From positions 1-64,000 of the forward strand of contig CAYVUB010000003.1 of the NCBI GenBank assembly GCA_964454675.1: a DNA stretch of 64,000 bases, given 5' to 3'. Position numbers and translations under genes: made by a program. Source of the stretch: CAYVUB01 sp964454675 (GTDB lineage: Bacteria > Bacteroidota > Bacteroidia > Flavobacteriales > Flavobacteriaceae). Of the stretch, positions 16,174 through 26,200 are shown in pieces (the stretch's first letter is position 1; each line of letters opens with the position of its first letter). Under the pieces are notes generated by a model that was not told where the DNA came from, did no database searches, and was given only the letters and a program-made list of their open reading frames with translations.

Positions 16174-19100
16174 GTTTTATGTTATTGTTGTCCAAAACAT
16201 ATTGAAGTTTTTCTGCTAAAATGTCAACATTTGGCTTTTCAAACATATCAACATGATTACCGGGAACCGTATGTTTTCTAATTCCTCTTTGACCCATTTT
16301 TTTCCATCCTAACAAATCATAATCATGTACAAAATTAACTTCTTCCTGTGCCCTAAATAAATCAATTACAATATCTTGAGGCTCTATTGTATAGGCTGCT
16401 GTAGCTGCTTCGTGATTTTGATGCATTTTGTAAGGAACATTAAATTGCATTTCATACTGTTTTTCTTTCCCGTGTTTTAACCTTAAAAACCATCCCGAAA
16501 TTTGAATTTTTAACAATTCTTTTCTTCGTATAAAGTGTTTTTTGCTGCTAAACATATCAAAACTTAAATACCCTATTTTGCCTATTAGGTATAAAGTCAT
16601 TAACATCTTTTTTATTATAGGATTTGTATAATAATAAGGCGGAAAAACATAAGTGTCAAATTGCGCCATAATTCTAACTTCTTTTCCTTGTGCAATTAAT
16701 TGTCTTGCCATTTCATAGGCGACAATTCCTCCATAAGAAAAACCTCCTAATGAATAAGGTCCGGTTGGATTTGATGCAACAATCTCAGAAATATAATCTG
16801 CCGCCATTTGATGGATTGAATCATGGGGTTCTGTGACACCATTTAACCCTCTGGATTGTAAACCATAAACCGGTTGGTCTTTATCTAATTTGTGGGCTAA
16901 TTCATTAAAATTCAAAACATTGTGATTGGCTCCGTGTACAAGGTACAAAGGTGGTTTTGTGCCTTCAGGTTTTAATGGTACTAATGAATCCCAGATAATA
17001 AACTCTTTATCCATATAAGCAGCCAATTGTTTTACTGTAGGATGTTTGAGTAGTGCAACCAAAGGTAATCTGTTACCGGTTTCTTTTTCAATACGGGCCA
17101 TTACTTGAACACCAACAACAGAATGTCCTCCAAGCTCAAAAAAGTCGCTCATCACATCTATTTTATCTATGCCGAGGCAATCTTGCCATATAGCCGCAAT
17201 AATTTTTTCAGAAGGTGTAGAAGGCTCGGTAAAAGTATGATTGACTGTTTTATTTGGTAAAAATTGAAGTAATGCTTTTCTGTCTATTTTACCACTTAAA
17301 GTTTTAGGAAATTCTTTAACTAAAATAAACTGTTGAGGCATCATGTGAGCCGGAAGCTGAGCTTTTAAAAGGTCTTTCCAGTTATTTACCTGATTTACAT
17401 TTTGATAATCTGTATTGGATGTGATTACAGTTGCAATCAAAGCATCTTCATGGAGCAATACTACAGATGAATGTATTCCATCCAACGCATCCAATACTTT
17501 TTCTATTTCACCTAATTCAATACGATGTCCTCTGATTTTTACCTGTTGGTCAATTCGTCCTAAACATTGTACATCTCCAGAAGGTAATAGTTTGGCTAAA
17601 TCCCCTGTACGATATAAAAACGTACCTGAATTTGTTTCAAATGGATTTTTTATAAATTTTTCAGCCGTCAAATCTTCCCGTTTCCAATAGCCTTTTGCCA
17701 CACCATCACCTGCAATGCAAAGTTCACCTGAATTTCCCGGTTGTACCAGCCTTAGTTGCTCATCTACAATATAAAGCTGTGTATTTGCCATTGGTTGACC
17801 TATGGTAATCAAGTCGTCTGTTTTTGATATTTGTTTTATGGCAGACCATATAGTGGTTTCTGTAGGGCCATACATATTCCAAAGCTCATCAACTCTGTCC
17901 AATATACTTTTTGCCAGCACTATAGGTAGTGCCTCCCCGGTTGATATGACTCTGATGGGTAAAGGTTTTTCCCAGCCCGAATAAAGCAACATTTGCCATG
18001 TTGCAGGTGTTGCCTGCATAAAGGTTATTGCTTCATCCTTCATCATATTTAGTAACAATCTGGTGTCTTTGGCTGTTTCTTCAGTAGTTAATATCAACTT
18101 TGCACCAACTAAAAGCGGAGCAAACAACTCTGCCATTGCAATATCAAATGAAATTGTAGTAATTGAAATTAATACGTCTGTTTCTTTTATGCCCGGTTTT
18201 TCTAATACACCGTATAATAAATTGACCAGGTTATGATGTGTTATGGGTACACCTTTAGGTTTTCCGGTAGAACCGGATGTGTAAAGCAAATAAACAGCGT
18301 TTTGAAAATCAATATTTTCTGAAAGAGGAGTAGTGGGGTATTTTGGTAATTCGGAAAAAATATCTTCTAAAAGCAATACAGAGGTGGTTGATTGTAATGC
18401 CGATGAAAATGTTTTTGTTGTAATAAGAAATTTAGCTCCCGAATCTTCTAACATAAATTCCAATCGTTTACCGGGATAACTGGGATCTAAAGGCAAAAAA
18501 GCACATCCGCATTCCATAATTGCAATGAGTGTTGCAATCAGTTCAATTGAGCGGGGTAATGAAACCGCAACATAATCGCCATTGACCACTCCTTTTGATT
18601 TTAAATAATGTGCTACTTGATGTACTTGTTTTTCTAAATCCCCATAAGAGATTTCAGAATCTTTAAATTTTAAAGCTTTTTTTAAAGGATTGGTTTGAGC
18701 TTGCTTAAAAAGTAATTCATGCAGAGGTAATTGCGGGTAAGAGATTTTAGTGTTGTTCAATGTTGAATAGGCGGAAGCATCTACTTTTAAAACATCACCT
18801 ATCTCAACACTTGGATTGGCAACTATGGTCTCTATCATTTCCACAAATGATGCCATCATCTGTTGTATGGTTTCCGGCTTAAACAAATTGGAATTGTAGG
18901 ACCATTCTAAAATAATCTCATCCTCTGATCCTGTGATATTCAAGAAAATTTCAAAAGCTTCAAAAGCTCTTGGATTACTTTTTAATTTAAAGCTTAAACC
19001 GTTGAATGAGACGGCCTTTGACATTCCCATATCAATATTGAAAATTATAGGAACCAACGGCACCCGTGACGGGTCTCTTGCTATGTTAAGTTTTTGTATT

Positions 19101-20140
19101 AATTGACCAAAACTATATCGTTGGTATTCGTAAGCATCAAAAACTGCAGTTTTTCTTTGCTTTAAATAGTCATTGAATGGAATATTTGAGTCTATTTTAC
19201 TGCGTAAAGGCAATAAGTTTACACAATGCCCGACCAATTGGGTTTTGCCGCTTAATGATTGACCCGCTGCCGGCAACCCTAAAACCAAGTCATCCTGACC
19301 TGTTTGAAAATAAAGAAATACCTCAAAAGCAGCCATTAAGGTAGTTACAAAACTTGTTCCTGATTGTATTCCAACTTTTTTAAGCTGAGATGCTAAAGTG
19401 TAGTCAAATTCAAAATCTAAGCGATTACTTTTAAAAGTTCTAAGCTGTGGTCTTGGAAAATCTGTAGGAATTGTAACCGTTGGAACTGATGATTCATATT
19501 GCTTGAGCCAATAATTTTGTGTATTCAAATACTCTTCGCTTCCAATAAACTCAAGTTCTTCTTGGGCAAAGGAAGAAAAGCTTTCAGGTTGAGGTACTTC
19601 TGGTGTGATTCCGAGAATATGTGCAGAATAAAAACTGCCTAACTCTTCAAGTATGATACCGGTGGACCATCCGTCGCAAATAATATGATGTGCAGTCAAT
19701 ACTAACTGATGTTCAAGGTCAGAAAGTTGAAGTAAACCCACTTTAAGTAATGGCCCTTTAACTATATCAAAGATATAATGAGCATCACCGGACAAATAAT
19801 CTGATACGGCTTTACTTTTATCTGTAGCATCAAGTTGGGTAAGGTCTTTATAAACAGGTTCAATAGAAACTTCTTTAAAAACAATCATGTGGCGACCGTC
19901 AGGACTAAACGTTGAGCGTAGAGCTTCATGCCGTTTAACTAATTTTTTTATAGCTTCCGTCAGCGCTTCTCTGTTTAAGTTTCCCTTTAAAATAAGTGAA
20001 ACAGACTCATTGTAGGCTCTATTTGCATCTTCTCCTCCTAATGTACATGCAATCCAAACTTCTGCCTGAGATTGGATAATTGGAATTAACTTTTCAATTG
20101 CAGGACCTGAAAAAGGATTGAACAAAACTTTATTTTGCAT
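16166..20140 (-). CDS. Terminal NRPS module: condensation-adenylation-thiolation-thioesterase
   Basis: The 1324-residue protein has four domains. The condensation domain (about 15-450) has an intact HHIICDGW motif (His151-His152, Asp156). The adenylation domain (about 470-955) has LYTSGSTGKPKG, NMYGPTETTIW, YRTGD, GRIDQQVKIRGHRIE and the catalytic Lys951. The carrier domain (about 970-1045) has its attachment serine at 1007 in LGGHSVV. The type I thioesterase (about 1060-1320) has Ser1135 in GGFSYGG, a likely Asp1162 and His1296 in GNHVDMF. It should accept the acyl chain from the upstream PKS protein, add one amino acid and release the product by hydrolysis or cyclisation. No epimerase or methylase domain is present. 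By eye the specificity residues of the adenylation domain read D-I-A-Q-I-T-M-I-W-K, which I cannot match to a substrate. Confidence 0.95.
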   Translation of the reverse strand: MQNKVLFNPFSGPAIEKLIPIIQSQAEVWIACTLGGEDANRAYNESVSLILKGNLNREALTEAIKKLVKRHEALRSTFSPDGRHMIVFKEVSIEPVYKDLTQLDATDKSKAVSDYLSGDAHYIFDIVKGPLLKVGLLQLSDLEHQLVLTAHHIICDGWSTGIILEELGSFYSAHILGITPEVPQPESFSSFAQEELEFIGSEEYLNTQNYWLKQYESSVPTVTIPTDFPRPQLRTFKSNRLDFEFDYTLASQLKKVGIQSGTSFVTTLMAAFEVFLYFQTGQDDLVLGLPAAGQSLSGKTQLVGHCVNLLPLRSKIDSNIPFNDYLKQRKTAVFDAYEYQRYSFGQLIQKLNIARDPSRVPLVPIIFNIDMGMSKAVSFNGLSFKLKSNPRAFEAFEIFLNITGSEDEIILEWSYNSNLFKPETIQQMMASFVEMIETIVANPSVEIGDVLKVDASAYSTLNNTKISYPQLPLHELLFKQAQTNPLKKALKFKDSEISYGDLEKQVHQVAHYLKSKGVVNGDYVAVSLPRSIELIATLIAIMECGCAFLPLDPSYPGKRLEFMLEDSGAKFLITTKTFSSALQSTTSVLLLEDIFSELPKYPTTPLSENIDFQNAVYLLYTSGSTGKPKGVPITHHNLVNLLYGVLEKPGIKETDVLISITTISFDIAMAELFAPLLVGAKLILTTEETAKDTRLLLNMMKDEAITFMQATPATWQMLLYSGWEKPLPIRVISTGEALPIVLAKSILDRVDELWNMYGPTETTIWSAIKQISKTDDLITIGQPMANTQLYIVDEQLRLVQPGNSGELCIAGDGVAKGYWKREDLTAEKFIKNPFETNSGTFLYRTGDLAKLLPSGDVQCLGRIDQQVKIRGHRIELGEIEKVLDALDGIHSSVVLLHEDALIATVITSNTDYQNVNQVNNWKDLLKAQLPAHMMPQQFILVKEFPKTLSGKIDRKALLQFLPNKTVNHTFTEPSTPSEKIIAAIWQDCLGIDKIDVMSDFFELGGHSVVGVQVMARIEKETGNRLPLVALLKHPTVKQLAAYMDKEFIIWDSLVPLKPEGTKPPLYLVHGANHNVLNFNELAHKLDKDQPVYGLQSRGLNGVTEPHDSIHQMAADYISEIVASNPTGPYSLGGFSYGGIVAYEMARQLIAQGKEVRIMAQFDTYVFPPYYYTNPIIKKMLMTLYLIGKIGYLSFDMFSSKKHFIRRKELLKIQISGWFLRLKHGKEKQYEMQFNVPYKMHQNHEAATAAYTIEPQDIVIDLFRAQEEVNFVHDYDLLGWKKMGQRGIRKHTVPGNHVDMFEKPNVDILAEKLQYVLDNNNIKHV

Positions 20141-20201
20141 ATTATGGCTGGTATATTTAGTTAAACCGGGTTATAAGTTTAACAGTGTTTTTTGGTTGAT
20201 T

Positions 20202-23200
20202 TTATATTTCAATTTTAACATAAGAGTCTTCTTCTGTTGCATCCTTAACAAACCAGGCAGGATTTCCTGAAGCATCCATTCCAAGTATAGCACCTTCTAA
20301 TGGAGGCGTGTTTAATGTTTCTATAAGTGATTTGTTTTCACCGGTATTATTAGATTTTACTTGTATATCCGATTTAAAAATACCAACAGCTATTAGCTCA
20401 TCAATACTTTCTAAGATTGTATTAATAATCTTTCTGATATCTTCTTTTTTGTAAGCTATGGTCATATAGCAAGGAAATCCGTCCATAATGTGAATTCCTT
20501 TTTGACGTAACAATACGAATAAAAGTTCAGAATATGGTATATCTTCCATAATCTTAACCCGCCATAATGAACCATAATAGTTTACCTGAATCGGTAATTT
20601 TCGCTTTTGAAATTCTGTATTTAGTTCAATTGCAAGTTCTTCTGTCATTTTTGAAAGTCCTTTTTGCAACTCGGGACCTTGTTCTTTCATGAATGTTAAT
20701 GATGCTTTGCAGGCAGCAAGTGCTAATGGGTGACGAACAAAGGTACCGGCAAAGTAAGTTACGCCAACCTCAGGGAACGAATCGTCTCCATATTGCCAGA
20801 ATCCACCGTCAAGAGCATCCATGAATTTCTTTTTTCCTAAAATTGCCCCGATTGAAACACCGCCACCAATAACTTTACCATAAGTTGCAATATCTGCTTT
20901 AATGCCAAATAGTGCCTGAGCACCACCAGGGTGCATTCTGAAGCCTGTTATAATTTCGTCAAAAATTAATGCTGTTTCTGATTGTTCGGTAATTTCTCTT
21001 ACTTTTTTCAGAAACTCTATAGGTTGAAATTCCGGTCTTCGACTTTGAACAGGCTCTACAAGGACTGCTGCCAATTCATGTGCCCGTTCTTTAAGGATAT
21101 TTAAACTTTCTTCGGTACCATATTCTAAAACTAATATGTTTTGTACCGATTCCTGTAATATTCCTGCCGCAGCAGAAAAGGTCTTGAATTTTTTAGAGCC
21201 TCTCACTAAAGCTTCATCGTTAATTCCATGATAAGAACCTGAAAATGATACGATAAGTGAACGACCAGTTACCGTTCTTGCTATACGAACAGCTCCCAAC
21301 ACGGCTTCTGAACCTGTGTTACAAAGTGCAGCGCGGTCATGACCTGTAAATTCACAAAGCAGTTGACATACGTCACCTGCTAACGGATGTTGAGGGCCAA
21401 CCTCAAAGCCTGTTTCAATCTGTTTATGTAACGCTTCTTTTATAAAATCGGGTTGGTGACCAAATAGTCCGGCGCCAAAGCCGTTAAGGGCATCTATATA
21501 TTCGTTACCGTCCACATCCCAAAGTCTAGTACCAGAAGATTTTTCTATAACTATAGGATAAACAAGTTCTTTTGTTAATGGTTTAAATCCCGAAACCACT
21601 CTTGGGTCGGCCATGTAAGCACGGTGTTTTTGAGAATATGCTTTACTGCCTGACGTTTTTTTATTGTAACTAATTATTAATTGCTGTAAATAGTCATGTT
21701 GTGACGAATTTATTTCTGTTGCCTGCTTTTCAATTTTTGGCGAAGCACCAAAAGGTTTTTTAAATTCTTTCTTTTCTTCTTCTGTTAATGAGTCGTCTTG
21801 CGCGTACACTAAAGGCTTTGAAGTCATTACTGTATTAACTTGTTGAACCGGTTTTGATGGTAATGCAACACCGTTTTGGCTTTGAGAATTTTGGGTAATT
21901 CCGTTTCCTTTTAATAACTCAATTTGTTTGCCTAATAACTGAATTTGCTGGGCAATAAGGCTCAATGCATCGGTATCATTACTATTGTAAGTTAGATTAT
22001 GCTGTTGTACTTGTTGCTGCACTTGTTGATGAACTACATGGTTAACTTTAGGCTGCTCAACAACCGGTGCCGGTGCTGGTTCCGGCATAAAACTGTCTTT
22101 AGGTAAATTCTGATCGAGGTAGCTGGCTAAAAGTTCCGGAGTATTAAGTTCGTCACTCAATAAGCGGAAAGTTACCGGTATTTCAAAATCTTTTTTACAT
22201 GTTGTAGCCATTTGGGTAAGCGCTAAGGAGTCTAATCCCAATTCTAAAAAGCTATAGTCAGTATCACTTGACTCTATTTCTATTCCAGAAGTTTTAGCTA
22301 TTATATCTGAAATTTTTTGAAGTATAATGTCTTTTCTCATAAACGCGTTAGATTGGTTGTTCTCAGTCTCTTTCGGACTGTCTTGATTTAAAATAGTTTC
22401 TATGGTTGAATTGATAGGGGTTGAGGTATTATAATATGGAGTATGGATAGGTGGATCTATCCAACAAGGTTTTTTATCGTAAACATAAGAGGGCAGAAGC
22501 ACTTTTTGTCTTGATTGCTCTCTGTAAAACGCTTTCCAGTCCGGTTCTATTCCTTTTAACCACAATTGACCTAAAGCAGTTAAAACCGTATGATACGAAC
22601 CTTCATTGGTTTTAGGAATAGATAAACTTGATACGGCACTTAACTTTTTTTGCAGTGCTAATGTGGTAAGTGCCTGACCGGGACCAATTTCTAATAACAC
22701 AGCATCTTTATCTATTTGCGAAACGGTATCCATAGCATCAGAAAACCGAACGGTAGCTCGTAAATGATTTGTCCAATACATTGGGTCTGTTGCATCAGTA
22801 TCACTTAGCAAAGCACCTGTTACTGTAGAAATTATAGGTAATTTTGGGGTGTTTAAAGCAGCTTTTCTTACTTCTGCTTCAAAAATTCCTAAGATAGGAT
22901 CCATCATAGTGGAATGGAAGGCATGACTTGTAAACAATAGTTTGTTAAGAATGCCGACATCATTTAATTGCTGAGCAAATTTTTCAATGTCATCATCAGG
23001 ACCTGATATAACACATAATTTATCAGAGTTAATTGCAGCTATTGAAAGTGTTTGCGGTAGTAAATCTGCTATATTATCAACAGCTTCGCGAACAGACAGC
23101 ATACTGCCACCCGGTAGCTCACTCACAAGTTTTCCTCTTAGTGTTATTAAACGCAAAGCATCCGGTAGTGTGAAAACTCCTGCGAGATGTGCCGCAACAA

Positions 23201-26200
23201 ATTCACCAATGCTATGACCACATAATGTAGTAGGTTGTATAGACCAGCTTAACAAAAGCTGGGCGAGTGCATATTCAATTATAAATAAGGCGGGTTGTGT
23301 ATATCGGGTGTCTTTTAATTTATCTTCGGAATCTGCAGAATTTGATTTCGGATAAATTATTTCACGTATATCAAACTTAAATTCTTCTTTTAAAAATTCG
23401 GCACAATAATCAACGGCTTCCCTGAATACTATTTCATTTTCATAAAGTTCTTTACCCATTTGAAGGTATTGCGAACCTTGTCCGGGAAAAACAAATACTA
23501 ATTCATCAGGAATAGCCCTTAGAGAATTAGAGGCTATTTTATTTTCATTTGACAATAAAACAGTACTTGCTTCTTGTGTGCTATTACTTACTAAAAAGCT
23601 TCTTTTATTAAAAACATCTCTTGTGATATTTAGAGAGTAAGCTACATCGGCCAAATTGGCAGAAGTTGAATCATTCAGGTAATTTCCTAATGCCTTTTGA
23701 TAGCCGTCTAAGCTGTTTTGCGATTTTGCAGACCATACAAGTAGTTGTACAGGTCTTCCAATATCTGTGGTTTTTACTTTATTTTCATATTCTTCAACAA
23801 CCACATGAACATTAGTGCCGCCAACTCCAAAAGAACTTATACCGGCTTTTCTGGTTTTTTCTGATTCCCAATTTCTAAGGATATTATTTACAAAAAACGG
23901 GTTATTGTCAAAATCGATTAAAGGATTAGGTTTTGTGTAGCCTAACGATGGAGGAATCTGCTTATGGTGCAATGACAGTATGGTTTTTATAAAACCGGCT
24001 ACACCTGCTGCAGATGTAAGATGTCCAAGATTACTTTTTATGGAGCCTATAGCACAATAATTTTTGTTTTCTTGAGTACCAAAAGCTAATTCAAGCCCCT
24101 GTATTTCAATAGGATCACCCACAGGCGTGGCGGTTCCGTGTGTTTCTATATAACTAATTTCTGAAGGTGAAATTTGAGCATCTTCAAAAGCATTTTTGAT
24201 AGCAATTGATTGTCCTTCAGCACTTGGAGCTGTAAAACTTCCTTTGTCACCTCCGTCATTGTTTAATCCAACGCCTTTTATTATTCCATATATAGTGTCG
24301 CCGTCTCTTTCTGCATGTTCTAAACTTTTTAGTAAAACTATGCCGGCACCATCACTAAAAACAGTGCCTTTTGCATTCACGTCAAATGGGCTGCAATGAC
24401 CGTCGGGTGTTTTCATTGATCCTTCCTGATAAAGATGTCCGCTATTCATAGGTGCTGTTACACTGGCAGCTCCAGCTAAAGCAATATCACATTGTTCATT
24501 TCTTAAAGCTTCGACGGCTTCGGCAATAGCCAATAATGAAGTTGAACATGCCGAATGTACACTAACAGCCGGGCCTTTTAGATTAAGATGGTAAGCAATC
24601 CGGGTAGCTGTATAGTCTTTATCATTTACGGTAGTAGTTTGAAATTCGCCAACTTCATCTACCAACTCTGTATTTGGTATGACATTATTAACATAGTAAG
24701 TGTTGGTGCCACAACCTGTATAAACGCCAATACTGCCGTCATAGTGTTTTGGTAAATAACCGTTTTGCTCCAATACTTCCCAGGCGATTTCGATTAAAAG
24801 TCTTTGTTGGGGATCCATAGCAAGTGCTAATTTTGGACTAAGACCAAAAAAGATTGGATCAAACTCTTTTGCCGAAGGTACTATGCCTCGCGCTCCAACA
24901 TATAAAGGATCGTTGCGCATAGATTCGGGAATATGTATGTCAAGTTCTTCTTTTGAGAAGAATGAAATGGTTTCTTTTCCGTTTATAAGCACATCCCATA
25001 ATTCTGATACTGATTGCGCACCGGGAAATCTTCCTGCCATTCCTATAACTGCTATGTCTCTATTATTGCGGTTGTTTTTGTTACTCTTGAATTTCTTTTC
25101 AGATTCTGATTTTGTTGGCAACTCTATGGTAGCAGAAAGTTTTCTGATGGTAGGAAACTGATATAGCTTGGTGATTGGAATATAGGTGTTTAGTTTTTTT
25201 TGTAAACTTACCATCGCTTTTTGCCCTAATATAGAAGTGCCTCCAATTTCAAAAAAATTATCATCTATTCCAATAGCCGGTATGCGTAGCACCTCAGTCC
25301 ATATTTCTGCAATTAATTTTTGATGTTTGGTTGTAGGTTTGACTAATACCGGTAAAAATTCGGGACGTTCGTATTTTGGCTCAGGTAAGGCATTCCTGTC
25401 TATTTTTCCGCTGGCTGTCTTAGAGAAATCATCTACTTGTATATAAAAGGATGGTATCATATAATCAGGAAGGCTGTCTTTAACCTTTTTATGAAAATCC
25501 GGAATATCCTTTATTTTTTTGTCCGATTTAATATAGCATACCAGTTGAGGTTCGCCGGTCATTGACGTATTTACAACTGTTATAGACTTTTGTATGTGAG
25601 GAAACTTATCTATTACAGCTTCTATTTCTCCAAGTTCTATACGATGTCCTCTAACTTTTACCTGTTGATCTATACGCCCAAGGCATTGGATTTCTCCATT
25701 GGGTAATAGTTTGCCTAAATCTCCGGTTTTGTATAGCGTTTTTCCTTTTTCAGGTTCAAAATTGTTTTGAATAAATTTTTCTTTTGTAAGGTCGGGGCGT
25801 TTCCAATATCCCTTTGCAGTTCCGTCTCCGGCAATAGCTATTTCTCCTATAACTTCCTGCGGAAGGAGTTCTTCATTTTCTCCTATTATGTAAATAGCCG
25901 TATTGGCAATTGATTGTCCTACAGTTATAATGTCATCATTTGTATCTAATTTTTTAAAGGAAGACCATACAGTGGTTTCTGTAGGGCCATACATATTCCA
26001 AAGCGATGCGCATCTTGCCATTAATTCGTTTGCTAATTTTTTAGATGTTGGTTCACCTCCAATAATCGCTTTTAGATTTACAGGTTGCTCCCACCCGGCA
26101 TTTAAAATTAATTGCCATCTGGTGGGCGTGGATTGCATGAATGTAATTTTTTTATCTATAATGATATTGAGTAATACTTGGTTGTCCAATACCATATCAT

